From positions 1,364,001 through 1,428,000 of the forward strand of contig OZ025789.1 in NCBI GenBank assembly GCA_964019425.1: a DNA stretch of 64,000 nucleotides, written 5' to 3'. The position numbers and the translations under genes are program-made. Under the pieces are notes generated by a model, which was not told the DNA's origin, searched no databases, and saw only the letters and a program-made list of their open reading frames with translations. Shown one piece after another: positions 20,537-31,203 of this stretch (the first letter of the stretch is position 1; each line of letters opens with the position of its first letter). The stretch is from Flectonema sp. DT1601 (Eukaryota > Euglenozoa > Diplonemea > Diplonemida > Diplonemidae).

Positions 20537-21085
20537 TTCTTTTGAAATAGACCAATTGATGGATCCGATTTATTATTTAACTGGAATGAAGTCCCTAGAA
20601 CTTACTGATGAAGGCCTAAGAGGGACAAGTAGTATAAGATTAATGCCTGAAACTACGTATTCCACAGTGTATTATGGAACAGAAGAACAATGTGTTTTTA
20701 TAATTTCTTTTTTTTATATTTTATATTAGTGCACTTTTTTATGATATACTCATATTCTAACCTTGGCAAGTCCTTCGACCCATGTAATAATTTGGGAGCT
20801 ACTTGAAAAAAAATTAAGACTAGCGACTTCCAAGATAAGGATACCTATCACTGTGGCAATGCAACTGTCCAATAATTTTTGGGAATAGATGTATCAAATA
20901 AATACATCGTTACGATTTGTAATGCTGAACAACAGGCTCTGTTATCGGCGGTGAATCTGATCGAAAAGTACTGCCAAGTGAGGTGGGATTGTCAAACTAC
21001 TTCTTCTGTAATAAGAGAGATACGGACACTAATGGTGAAGTGTCCAGAGACTAACATCTTTGTTCAGTTTCATTTTTCGAGATAA
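20537..21085 (+). pseudogene. Decayed coding remnant of unknown family
   Basis: Two neighbouring stretches, about 20537-20730 and 20757-21085, read as ordinary mixed-composition protein (MDPIYYLTGMKSLELTDEGL; HVIIWELLEKKLRLATSKI; NAEQQALLSAVNLIEKYC). The first follows an acceptor-like pyrimidine tract ending AAATCAG. The whole is broken at least once and no intact frame spans it. I do not recognise the family and cannot tell whether it comes from a host gene or a mobile element. Confidence 0.45.
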
Positions 21086-22991
21086 TATTTGACGTTCAGG
21101 GTGAATGATGATGTGGGATCAAAGCCTACACAAATACTTCACCGCTGAAATCAAATAAATCTTGAACCTTGTTAAATATTTGTCCGTTCATTCCGCTGTT
21201 CATTCAAAGTGCAAGGAGGAAGGTCTTCTGAATTTACTCAGATTGATCAAGTATGGCTTGATTTAGAAGAAGGCTGCTGTTTAGAATAGCAGCGTTACTA
21301 TTTGGTGTACTGTGAGTATTTCGTTTTGTTGTCGGTGTATTTGTTTAACGTATTTGTTTTTATTTATTAAATAAATAATAGTATTTACTTATTTTTTTAT
21401 TTTTATAGTTCAATAGTTTAATTAGCCAAAAAAAGAAAAAAAGAAAAAGAAATCTACAACTGCATAGTATCAGAGTTACATTAAAATATTAGGGAATCGG
21501 CAACTTTTAATTTTTACCCACTCCTGTGTTATGTGTGCAACCGGAAATTAATTATTTTTATCCAACGGTGCTGTATTATGGTGTTCCAGTAGAGTAACTC
21601 ACAGCAACAGCCGTTTTTTCGAAGATTCAAAACCGACGACTCCTCCTGATCAACAGGATGTGGTACTCGAAACAGACATCGCATATAGAATGTTGAACTA
21701 GCTTCAACAGAAGAGATGTCGTCATTTAACTTAAAAAATAATAATCAACACCAGTCTTCAGCTTTCCAACACCTTGCTTGTTATTAGTTACTGAAAAAAT
21801 GCTTTTTTTTTTGAACGAATGAAACAGGGTAAGTTAAGGAAGTGTCACATAGTTGGTCCAGCATGTGTGCTGCTGACCCCAACACATTATATAGATGAGA
21901 GAAGAAAGGTCTGATGTCAATCGAAGACTCACTAATTTATAACTTTTGATATTTATTCTGAGTGAACTCGCGAGATCGTTTGTTCTCGTGGACTTCGAAA
22001 ACTACTGCCTTCGATCTCAAAAATTTCTTTTAACCACATTTTTTTTTCTTTTCAAGTGCCTTTATTGGGTTTTAAGGTACTATTACTCTGTGAGCTTTTC
22101 CTGGCTTTTGGCTTCCTAGGCTTCGTAAATAAATAAGGTTCGTCAAATAGTATTGTTACTACTGTTTTAGGAGATTGATGAGAGGTCCTGATATAACATT
22201 ATTAAAAAATATTATTACCATTTTTTTTTTTTTTTTTTGTTGGGTTTTGTAGTGTTATTTTTTTCTTTTCTTCTTTCCAAAAATTCCAACGACCTTGAAC
22301 TATTACCCTCAATCAAGTATCTGTTGTTCGAGTTAGTGAGTAAAACGATCGATGGGTAATCATCTTATTTTTCTTCTTTTAATTGAAGATGGGCTTCGAT
22401 AACTTCAAAACGTTCGACTTTTTCTCACTTCCGTTTGGATCTCTTGTTCCTCCCTTTTTTTTTTTTTTTTTTTTTTTTTGTTATTTTGATCTATCTATAA
22501 AAAAACAAAAAAACAAAAACAAAAAATTGAAGAAAAAAAAAAATATAAGTCTCGCATTCTCAAAACGTTTTACGTGTCACACGGGATGCTGAAGATTCTT
22601 TTTTATATTTTTATTTTCATCATTTGTCATGTATAAAAAAAAAAAAAAAACGGAGAACTTTAAGTTATAAAATTATTTGGTTGGTATATTTTCATTTATT
22701 TTTCTCTGAGATTTTCTCTGTACTTCTCCGACAAACTTTCTACAGAGAAAACACTTCTATTGTGAGGAGTGATGAAGGAGTGATTAATCGGCTTGGCTGC
22801 TGTGATTTCTTTCGCAGTGTGTTCAGCACGATACTTGTTTTTGATCTTAGATGAGATGAGTCGTTAATGTTAAGATTTATTTTGTTTTAACCATAATAAC
22901 ATAATAACTATACAAATGAGGAGGTGTTATAAACAAGAATGAGACTACTCATCATATTACTATTCGTTTTCAGCTTAACTTAATCTACAAA

Positions 22992-24958
22992 ATGATGAGA
23001 AGATTTGGAACTAAAGTCGTGCGCAGCACGCAGAAGGCATACTTGAGCTCAGCTGTTGGTATTGATTTGGGAACTACCAACTCATGTATCGCCATCATGG
23101 GAGAGGATAACACCGTCAAGGTGTGTGAAAACAGTGAGGGAGCAAGAACCACCCCGAGCGTTGTCGCAGTTGCTAAGGACGGAAACTTGTTGGTAGGAGG
23201 ACCTGCCAGAAGACAGGCAGTAACCAACCCTGCGAACACTTTCTACGCTGTAAAGCGTTTGATCGGAAAGAGAGACGGTGACGAGACCATTGAAAAGGCA
23301 AAGCTGAGCGTCCCTTACAAGATTGTCCCTGCGGACAATGGTGATGCTTGGGTGGCAGACACCAACGGTAAAAAATACTCCCCGTCATTTGTTGCTTCCC
23401 ACGTCCTTCGTAAGATGAAGGAGACAGCTACACTATCACTTGGAAGAGAGATCAACCAGGCCGTCATTACTGTTCCTGCGTACTTCAACGATCAGCAGAG
23501 AACCGCAACCCAGGCAGCAGGTAAGATTGCCGGATTAGAAGTTCTGAGAATCATCAACGAGCCAACTGCCGCTGCCTTGTCCTACGGAATGGACAAGGAG
23601 GGTGAGAACACGATCGCTGTTTTTGATTTGGGTGGTGGTACTTTTGACATATCAATTCTTGAAATGAAGGGAGGAGTCTTGGAAGTAAAGTCCACAAACG
23701 GAGACACCTTCTTGGGAGGTGAGGACGTTGATGAAACCCTCTTGCAGCGTTTCATCACTCACTTCAAGGAAGTTGAGGGACACGATTTGGCAGGAAATGT
23801 TGTTGCGATTCAACGTCTTCGTGAAGGAGCTGAAAAGGCTAAAAAGGAACTTGACCACACCAAGTCTACTACTATTGAGCTTCCTTACATCTGTGTTGTT
23901 AATGGTGAGCCAAAGCATTTTTCATACGAACTTACAAAGGATGAGTTTGAATCACTTATTGATATTCTTATTAACAAGTGTGTTGCTCCATGTCGTACTT
24001 GTCTAAAGGATGCTGAGTTAAAGACTTCTGATATTACTCAAGTTATTATGGTTGGTGGTATGACTCGTACCCCAAAGGTAATTGACACCGTCAGAAGAAT
24101 GTTTAAGAAGGAACCTCACAGAGGAGTAAACCCGGATGAAGTTGTTGCCATGGGAGCAGCAATCCAAGGATCTATCTTAACTGGACAGACTAAGGGAATG
24201 ATTCTTGTTGATGTTACCCCTCTGTCACTTGGAACTGAGATCGTAGGAGGAATCTTCTCTCGTATTATTAAAAAGAACACAACTATTCCATGTAGAGAGT
24301 CTGGAATCTACACCACCAACCAGGACAACACTGATTCAATTAACATTAAAGTTCTTCAGGGTGAGCGTGTCTTGGCATCTGGTAACAAACTCCTTGGAGA
24401 GTTCATCCTTGATGGTTTACCACCACTTCCAAGAGGTGTACCAAAGATTGAAATCACCTTCGAGATTGACGCTAACGGTATGTCTTCTTTTAAACTGCAT
24501 TACTGAAGACATGCGATGCGTTTATCTCCTTTTTTTTCCTTTTTCAACAACCAAATAAATAACAAACAGGTATCATTCACGTAACCGCTCTTGACAAGGG
24601 AACTGGTAAGAACAGAAACATTAAGGTTCAGAGCAGAGGTGGATTGAGTGATGAAGAAGTTGAAGCTATGATTAGAGAAGCAGAGACTATGAAGTCGAAA
24701 GACGAAGAACGCGCTCAAGTAATTGAAGAGAGAAACTCTGCAGAGCAATTAATTAGAAGCACAAGAAAGTACCTCGACGATAGCAACGCTTCATCGGAAT
24801 TGAAAGACAAGGTAAACCAGGCAATTAGAGACTTAGAGCTTGCAATGGAAGATAACGACATGTCACTCGAAAATCTAAAGGAGAAGTCAAAGGCAGTCAC
24901 TGAGGCTTCAGGAAAGATCTACGCGTCTTCCACTGGTGGATCCGAGGAGTCAAAGTAA
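22992..24958 (+). CDS. Mitochondrial-type Hsp70 (DnaK family), one intron
   Basis: Exon 1 is 22992-24477 and exon 2 is 24570-24958, separated by a 92-bp phase-1 intron (donor GTATGT, acceptor AACAAACAG). The product is 624 aa. Residues 1-20 are basic and hydroxylated without acids ([17 protein letters not shown]), a typical mitochondrial presequence. Then come the ATPase motifs: IDLGTTNS (24-31), the [10 protein letters not shown] block, [11 protein letters not shown] and [10 protein letters not shown], then [11 protein letters not shown] of the substrate-binding domain and a helical lid. The C-terminus ends GGSEESK, without the EEVD of cytosolic or HDEL of ER forms. Such Hsp70s drive protein import and folding in the mitochondrial matrix. 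Strongly biased, G/C-ending codons suggest high expression. A second Met at residue 2 makes the exact start ambiguous. Confidence 0.95.
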
Positions 24959-25975
24959 GGTTAAAATCTAACTTCGTTTTATGAAATACTGATCTTATAT
25001 CCTGTGAGGGCAACTTGTGTGGATATGCTTTCGGACTTAATAATTTTTTATATTTTTTTTTTTTTTAAAAAAGTTTTTCTGTTGACAGATTACTTTCACA
25101 AGAAAGAATAAATAAAAATAATAAAATAAAATAAAAGATGAGAAGTCCATCATAACGAACCATTTTTGAAGAATTTCATTTGAACAACAAAAGAAAATGA
25201 AAAAAACGAAAAAACAAAATCCTCACAATAGCTTAAACATATAATCGAGAATGAAAAAAAGAAAAAAATACAATTTTTAAGAAGAAAAAAAAAAAAGAAA
25301 ACGGGGGGGTGTACGACGCGATTTTCCTGCTAAATTAATTCTACAGCTACTGCTTAACTTATTTTCTCCTTCCTCCCCCAACTTTTACCCCTTCTATTTT
25401 ATGAACTGTTGCTATCTGTACGCGCATTGCAACGAATGGTCTCCTGTTGTTGTCGTCATTGTTGTTTGTTCAAAATAAAAAAGTCTTTATGGGCTTACCA
25501 TGTTTCCTTTTTATTTTTTTTTTTTTGATGGTCTGCTCGATGTCATCCATCCCCATCGGAACAATTTTTTGATTGGGAATTTACAACTTCTAAATTCTAA
25601 CTACGTTGGGATTCAGGAATGATAACTTGCTTTGTTTAGTTATTTTAATGAGCGGGTAACTACCAAAGCTTACCTTCTTTTGTATACAATATAACCCTTT
25701 GATTAGTTAGTTTAATCGGTGATCCTTTTTTAAAAAATAAACGAGGGTAAAAATTTTTTTTTCATAAAAATCATGTTGTGTCTCGTTCTGGTACATCATT
25801 ATGAGTTTTCTTTTCTTTGAGGGAAATTATAATAAAAAGAAAAAAAAAAAAAAAAGCAGAAAGTTAAGCAGAGAGTGTTGTACATCTGTGCTTCCCCGCA
25901 CGCTTCCCCTCCTCGATTTATCATTTAACAGTATTTGCATTGTTCATCTTCTTCTATTGTATTAGTGATAAATAA
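24959..25975. other. Intergenic spacer with homopolymer runs
   Basis: A- and T-runs, including A runs near 25276-25298 and 25837-25855. No gene seen. Its right end is the unique 5' flank of chitinase A; the sequence shared with the other chitinases begins only at 25976. Confidence 0.65.
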
Positions 25976-26013
25976 TAACTGAAGTTATTCAATACAGTTT
26001 ATACACTTACTAC

Positions 26014-29000
26014 ATGATGAAATATCTACTGTCATTTGTGTTGTTACTCCTCACACAAGAAGGGATTGGGAGTGAAACTGATAGGATGATTGCATACGTT
26101 GGGAACTGGCAAGCCTGCCCTACCAGCGAACAGACTGCTTCGTACACGGAGTTACTCATCGCTTTTGCGGTGACTTACCAATGGGCTCCTGGGAAAAACA
26201 CCTGCAACACGCAGTGCGTTATCGGAAGCCCGGTTCCGATTTGCAACAACAAACCAAACGCACCACTTGTGTCTCAGTGGCAGTCGGAGGGAAAGAAAGT
26301 CATCCTTTCATTTGGAGGAGCTGGAATGGGAGGATCGTGGAGCTCAAGTGTCGACGACTGTTGGGATTACTGTTATGGTAAGGAAGACTTCGTCGTTGAG
26401 CAGCTGGTGAATATTGTTTCGGTTCAGGGATTCGATGGAGTAGATATTGACTACGAGTACTACTACGAGAATGGTCAAAAGGGTTCGTCTTTCTCTAAAG
26501 GAGCGGAGGCGCAGAAGTTCTTGAGGGAGGTGACACAGAAGCTCCGCGCACAGCTGCCTGCCGGGAAGATTGTATCCCATGCACCAATGGACTCTGACAT
26601 GGTAAAGGGAACTGGTTACTACAATGTGATTAAGAGCGTGGCCGGTGACTTGGATTTCCTGATGCCTCAATACTACAATGGATTGGTTCGACCAGAAACC
26701 GCGTTCACATCAAACGATCAAAAAGCTTTGACTCACTACACAGATCTTGTTGATGATGTGTTCTCAGGGGACGGAACAAAGATGACGTTCGGATTTTGTA
26801 TCAGTGACTGTCCAGGATACAATACTCAATCATCAACAGCTGTCCAGGTTGTACAGAGGATGAAGTCACACTTTCCTTGCAACGGAGGAGTGTTCTTCTG
26901 GGTAGCGAATCACGATACTTCGGGATTATGGTCAAAGGCCGTCGCTGCGGAGCTGGGGAGCAACTGCGGTGGAAATACAACACCGAGACCACCGACAACC
27001 AGCACACCAACTCTTCCAACGTCTCCTCCGGTTACAACGCCGCGACCACCAACAACAAGTCCTCCAGTTCCATCTCCAATTGGGAGTGAAACTGATAGGA
27101 TGATTGCATACGTTGGGAACTGGCAAGCCTGCCCTACCAGCGAACAGACTGCTTCGTACACGGAGCTACTCATCGCTTTTGCGGTGACTTACCAATGGGC
27201 TCCTGGGAAAAACACCTGCAACACGCAGTGCGTTATCGGAAGCCCGGTTCCGATTTGCAACAACAAACCAAACGCACCACTTGTGTCTCAGTGGCAGTCG
27301 GAGGGAAAGAAAGTCATCCTTTCATTTGGAGGAGCTGGAATGGGAGGATCGTGGAGCTCAAGTGTCGACGACTGTTGGGATTACTGCTATGGTAAGGAAG
27401 ACTTCGTCGTTGAGCAGCTGGTGAATATTGTTTCGGTTCAGGGATTCGATGGAGTCGATATTGACTACGAGTACTACTACGAGAATGGTCAAAAGGGTTC
27501 GTCTTTCTCTAAAGGAGCGGAGGCGCAGAAGTTCTTGAGGGAGGTGACACAGAAGCTCCGCGCACAGCTGCCTGCCGGGAAGATTGTATCCCATGCACCA
27601 ATGGACTCTGACATGGTAAAGGGAACTGGTTACTACAATGTGATTAAGAGCGTGGCCGGTGACTTGGATTTCCTGATGCCTCAATACTACAATGGATTGG
27701 TTCGACCAGAAACCGCGTTCACATCGAACGATCAAAAAGCTTTGACTCACTACACAGATCTTGTTGATGATGTATTCTCAGGGGACGGAACAAAGATGAC
27801 GTTCGGATTTTGTATCAGTGACTGTCCAGGATACAATACTCAATCATCAACAGCTGTCCAGGTTGTACAGAGGATGAAGTCACACTTTCCTTGCAACGGA
27901 GGAGTGTTCTTCTGGGTAGCGAATCACGATACTTCGGGATTATGGTCAAAGGCCGTCGCCGCGGAGCTGGGGAGCAACTGCGGTGGAAATACAACACCGA
28001 GACCACCGACAACCAGCACACCAACTCTTCCAACGTCTCCTCCGGTTACAACGCCGCGACCACCAACAACAAGTCCTCCAGTTCCATCTCCAACAGCAGC
28101 AGTGACTCCAAGACCTGCTTCAGGTGTTCAATGCAACATTTGGAATTCATGTAGTGCCACACCCGACTGCTGTCCGACTGGAACATCCTGTTACAATCAG
28201 GACCAGCACTACGCACAGTGCAGGCCTTCGTGTCCTAGTAACTGGGCGTGCAGCAACCAAACCCCAAAACCACCCACCGCGACTCCAATGCCGCCAACAG
28301 CCACCAACGCTCCCGTACCAACACCGGAACCTACTGATGCTCCAGTACCAACACCGGAACCTACTGATGCTCCAGTACCAACACCAGAACCTACTGATGC
28401 TCCAGTACCAACACCGGAACCTACTGATGCTCCAGTACCAACTCCAGAACCTACTGATGCTCCAGTACCAACACCGGAACCTACTGATGCTCCAGTACCA
28501 ACACCGGAACCTACTGATGCTCCAGTACCAACACCGGAACCTACTGATGCTCCAGTACCAACTCCAGAACCTACTGATGCTCCCGTACCAACACCGGAAC
28601 CTACTGATGCTCCAGTACCAACACCGGAACCTACTGATGCTCCAGTACCAACTCCAGAACCTACTGATGCTCCAGTACCAACTCCAGAACCTACTGATGC
28701 TCCAACACCGAAACCCACTGATGCGACTCCAAAGCCAACATCTTCAGCGGGAAAAACAGGTGTGCACCTCTGTTCCGACAGGATTGCTGAATGGGGAGGG
28801 TGCAGTGCTGCCCCGTATTGCTGTGCTGACGGCCTGACATGTTTTGAACAAAGTGAATGGTACGCTCAGTGTGGGAAAACCTGCAGCGGTGGGAGTTGCA
28901 AAGACTTGGGAAAGCTCAAAGACGTGAGCGAGTTGGGTGAATTGGGTCAAGAAGCACCAGTTTGTAATAACTGCCTTTCATGGCAGAACAATGATGTGTA

Positions 29001-29718
29001 CTGCACTGGTAGTGGAGGTTGTAATACAATTCCAAACTCAGGAACTTGTATGGCGGGAGATTCAAAGTGCTTTGGCAGCAGTGATGCGGCAGAGGGTGCC
29101 AGGAAGGTGATTACTTTCGTGTTGAAGAACGGAGTTTCTGCTTTCGATCGATCGGAATTCGAAAGATTAATCCACAGCTGTCTGCGTGACCCTGCAGCAA
29201 AGGTGTTGCTGAAGTACCTCTGTCCGAGCAGTGTTTGTCCGGGTGGTGTTTGTGCTGATCCATTTGGAGGCGCATCGAAGTGTTTCTCGTTGTTTGACAT
29301 CAGCGCAGGTAGGATTAGCATCTTGGAAGGGAACACTGCAGAAGGATCAGTTGTTGGCTTTGAGATCGAAGGGAGTGACGAGGGATTGGTTTCCTCTTAT
29401 AATGAGAAGCAGCTCCCGGGTGTTGTTTCGATGCACGAGGAATGGCAATCTGCTGGTTACGATGGAAGCGAAGACGGTAGCAGCACTGTCAACAGCAGCT
29501 TGTTAACAGCCCTTATTGCTACTGTTGCTGCCGTGGTTGGATGTGTGTTGATGGCTGTAGGAGTTACATTCTACAAAAGAACCCATCAGAATGCCGCTCC
29601 CACCGCCGGATCCGTAGAAATTGCATTTGACGGTGACGACGAAGTACTTGCGACTGAAGCCGATGCTCTTTCGAAAACAACAACTGCGAATGAGCATGAC
29701 TACCAGTTTCAAATATAA
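26014..29718 (+). CDS. Chitinase A: membrane-anchored, two GH18 domains
   Basis: Single exon, 1234 aa. Signal peptide (MMKYLLSFVLLLLTQEGIGS), then two nearly identical 338-residue modules. Each is a GH18 TIM barrel (MIAYVGNWQ, ILSFGGAGMGGSW, DGVDIDYEYY, LMPQYYNGL, GVFFWVANHD) plus a Pro/Thr linker. The DxxDxDxE catalytic Glu falls at 148 and 486. Next come a Cys-rich CBM1-like domain (CCPTGTSCYNQDQHYAQC, about 706-750), thirteen APVPTPEPTD repeats (766-895), a second CBM1-like domain (CCADGLTCFEQSEWYAQC), a Cys-rich region, one membrane helix (about 1163-1186) and a 48-residue cytosolic tail. It should hydrolyse chitin outside the cell or in the endomembrane lumen while anchored. Only the last 38 bp of its 5' flank are shared with copies B-F, so its promoter differs from theirs. 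Confidence 0.93.
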   Translation: MMKYLLSFVLLLLTQEGIGSETDRMIAYVGNWQACPTSEQTASYTELLIAFAVTYQWAPGKNTCNTQCVIGSPVPICNNKPNAPLVSQWQSEGKKVILSFGGAGMGGSWSSSVDDCWDYCYGKEDFVVEQLVNIVSVQGFDGVDIDYEYYYENGQKGSSFSKGAEAQKFLREVTQKLRAQLPAGKIVSHAPMDSDMVKGTGYYNVIKSVAGDLDFLMPQYYNGLVRPETAFTSNDQKALTHYTDLVDDVFSGDGTKMTFGFCISDCPGYNTQSSTAVQVVQRMKSHFPCNGGVFFWVANHDTSGLWSKAVAAELGSNCGGNTTPRPPTTSTPTLPTSPPVTTPRPPTTSPPVPSPIGSETDRMIAYVGNWQACPTSEQTASYTELLIAFAVTYQWAPGKNTCNTQCVIGSPVPICNNKPNAPLVSQWQSEGKKVILSFGGAGMGGSWSSSVDDCWDYCYGKEDFVVEQLVNIVSVQGFDGVDIDYEYYYENGQKGSSFSKGAEAQKFLREVTQKLRAQLPAGKIVSHAPMDSDMVKGTGYYNVIKSVAGDLDFLMPQYYNGLVRPETAFTSNDQKALTHYTDLVDDVFSGDGTKMTFGFCISDCPGYNTQSSTAVQVVQRMKSHFPCNGGVFFWVANHDTSGLWSKAVAAELGSNCGGNTTPRPPTTSTPTLPTSPPVTTPRPPTTSPPVPSPTAAVTPRPASGVQCNIWNSCSATPDCCPTGTSCYNQDQHYAQCRPSCPSNWACSNQTPKPPTATPMPPTATNAPVPTPEPTDAPVPTPEPTDAPVPTPEPTDAPVPTPEPTDAPVPTPEPTDAPVPTPEPTDAPVPTPEPTDAPVPTPEPTDAPVPTPEPTDAPVPTPEPTDAPVPTPEPTDAPVPTPEPTDAPVPTPEPTDAPTPKPTDATPKPTSSAGKTGVHLCSDRIAEWGGCSAAPYCCADGLTCFEQSEWYAQCGKTCSGGSCKDLGKLKDVSELGELGQEAPVCNNCLSWQNNDVYCTGSGGCNTIPNSGTCMAGDSKCFGSSDAAEGARKVITFVLKNGVSAFDRSEFERLIHSCLRDPAAKVLLKYLCPSSVCPGGVCADPFGGASKCFSLFDISAGRISILEGNTAEGSVVGFEIEGSDEGLVSSYNEKQLPGVVSMHEEWQSAGYDGSEDGSSTVNSSLLTALIATVAAVVGCVLMAVGVTFYKRTHQNAAPTAGSVEIAFDGDDEVLATEADALSKTTTANEHDYQFQI
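26065..28092 (+). repeat. Two tandem 1014-bp GH18 modules in chitinase A
   Basis: Modules 26065-27078 and 27079-28092 share the same frame and length (338 codons) and differ by only a few mostly silent bases, such as GAGTTACTC versus GAGCTACTC, TGTTATGG versus TGCTATGG, and GTAGAT versus GTCGAT. Confidence 0.97.
28309..28698 (+). repeat. 30-bp linker repeat, 13 copies (APVPTPEPTD)
   Basis: Thirteen in-frame units of GCTCC(A/C)GTACCAAC.CC.G.. type. Silent variants ACACCGGAA, ACACCAGAA and ACTCCAGAA are mixed along the tract. Copies B, C and D have 6 units and E and F have 5. Confidence 0.97.
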
Positions 29719-31203
29719 GTTGGAACCAACACTTGACTAAACTCAGACTAAACACAGTGAACAATTATTGTATCTTATCTATCCTCTTATTCCCGATGTG
29801 GTGCTGTAGTGGTCCGTATCCCGCGATCGAACGAATGAAACCATGCATTCGTGTTTTTTTTTGGTTTCTTCGTTCCATTTTTGCTTAGTTCATTCGCGAA
29901 CATAAAGAAACAGTAATCAAAGTATCCTGAAGTTCTTAACATTTGTTTTTTTTCCCCTCAATTTAGTGCTGCCGAGCAACACTTTTGTCTGAACGAGAGT
30001 GATCCATTATGCACAAGTGTTGCTCAAAAGAGTGTTGTTTCAAAGACTTCAAGGAAATAAGGATAAACGAAATAAAGTGGAAAAAATAAAACAATTCCTC
30101 GGTGCAATGTTGCGACGTACATATCCTCAAGGAGTAGATCTTTAGTGGATGTCGTCAAACAGTTATCTGAGTGTTGTTTTCCTCCCATAGCCTTCTTTTT
30201 TTTTTCATAGTCTCGCTCACCGCAGACGCGACATAATATTATATCTTTTTGTCGATTATTACTTTCTTTTCTTTTTGCAACTGCAGTTTTGTTCATTTTG
30301 TGTGAACTCAAGCTTACGGTGACCCCTTCATTGGGTTAGCTGTTTGTTATGTTAATGAAAATTTGTTTTCTTTTTTTGGTTTAGCCTTTAACTTTAAGGT
30401 AAAAGCAACAAAGTTAACTTCTTATCACTTGGAAACAAGTGACCCTCTCTTTAACTACACTTTATAGTCTTTCCTCGCTGACAATCTTTCGGTAAATAAT
30501 CGACAGGCAAGAATGAATCTCGCTGATTCGTGTTTATTCCTGTACAATTTCTCTCTTAATGACTAATTCGCATTTGCTTGCTATTCGAGGCAGCAAAATT
30601 CATGGTCTTTTTTTCTTCATACACAGCAATATTTTTTTTGTGCTCTCTTAACAGTTTTTTTGTGCCTTTAACTAACTAACAAACTAACTACACTCTATAC
30701 TCGTTTCCTTGCTGAAGATTCTTTTCTTTGTAAGCGTCTCGAAACTTTTTATTACGCAAAACACATGAAGTGTAATTTTGTTTTACAGTCCCGCGGTAAC
30801 GGTGACACTACAAATTCCCTTCCTCTGTCCCCCTTTTTGGAATACAACATCGCCCGTTAAAGTAATTTGTTGTTTCAATAAGACTCTCAAGAGTTTGTTG
30901 TTGATTACATATTGCTTTCTGTGTTCCTGTTGAAAGAATCAGAACAGGGTTTCAAATGGAAGTAACTACGCACTCTCTCCTTTATCCATTTCCATTTCAT
31001 CTTCTTATTGCTTTCTGATATGCGACCTGATAAAGGTATTCGATTGTGCTTCAGCTAGCATTCTATCTCTTGCTGTTGTTGTTGGGAACTATTTTATTTT
31101 AATTTCCACGTAGTTTGCTTCCTTATGGAACTTGTTTGAATTGAGTGTGCCAAAAAGCATTGTTGTAATTATTGTTTCCAACCCCACAGCTCACACAGTA
31201 AAT
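29719..31203 (+). repeat. Array spacer, first copy (chitinase 3' flank and enolase promoter)
   Basis: 1485 bp between chitinase A and enolase. It must hold the chitinase 3' UTR and the enolase promoter. It includes an 11-bp inverted repeat, GAGCAACACTT at 29974-29984 and AAGTGTTGCTC at 30015-30025. Near-identical copies follow chitinases B-F. This copy has private variants relative to the others (GTGGTCCGTA, TTGTCTGAACG). No gene is supported inside. Confidence 0.85.

Larger units (their letters stand above)
16833..22991. other. Gene-poor, repeat-rich zone with decayed coding remnants
   Basis: Six kilobases with no intact gene that I can support. It holds dispersed repeats shared with 6.2-8.2 kb, a 26-bp tandem array, an orphan exon and broken coding stretches. 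Other short frames read like worn protein sequence (17131-17260 with GNCGVYHILRSYALLYL; 19655-19777 with LWIRFRFNLLPQYW; 22735-22854 with NTSIVRSDEGVINRLG) but are too short to assign. Mean A+T content and homopolymer density are higher than in the gene-bearing parts. The last 130 bp are the leader of the Hsp70 gene. Confidence 0.6.

Noticed and set aside
28209-28718. 169-codon minus-strand frame of Gly-Ala-Ser-Val repeats inside chitinase A
   Set aside because: It is the antisense shadow of the 30-bp linker repeat, whose length is a multiple of three, so all frames stay open. Its length merely follows repeat number in the other copies.
30024-30311. 95-codon minus-strand frame repeated in every spacer
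   Set aside because: It recurs only because the spacer is duplicated. In the fifth spacer small losses truncate it to 64 codons, and there is no domain or start context supporting it.
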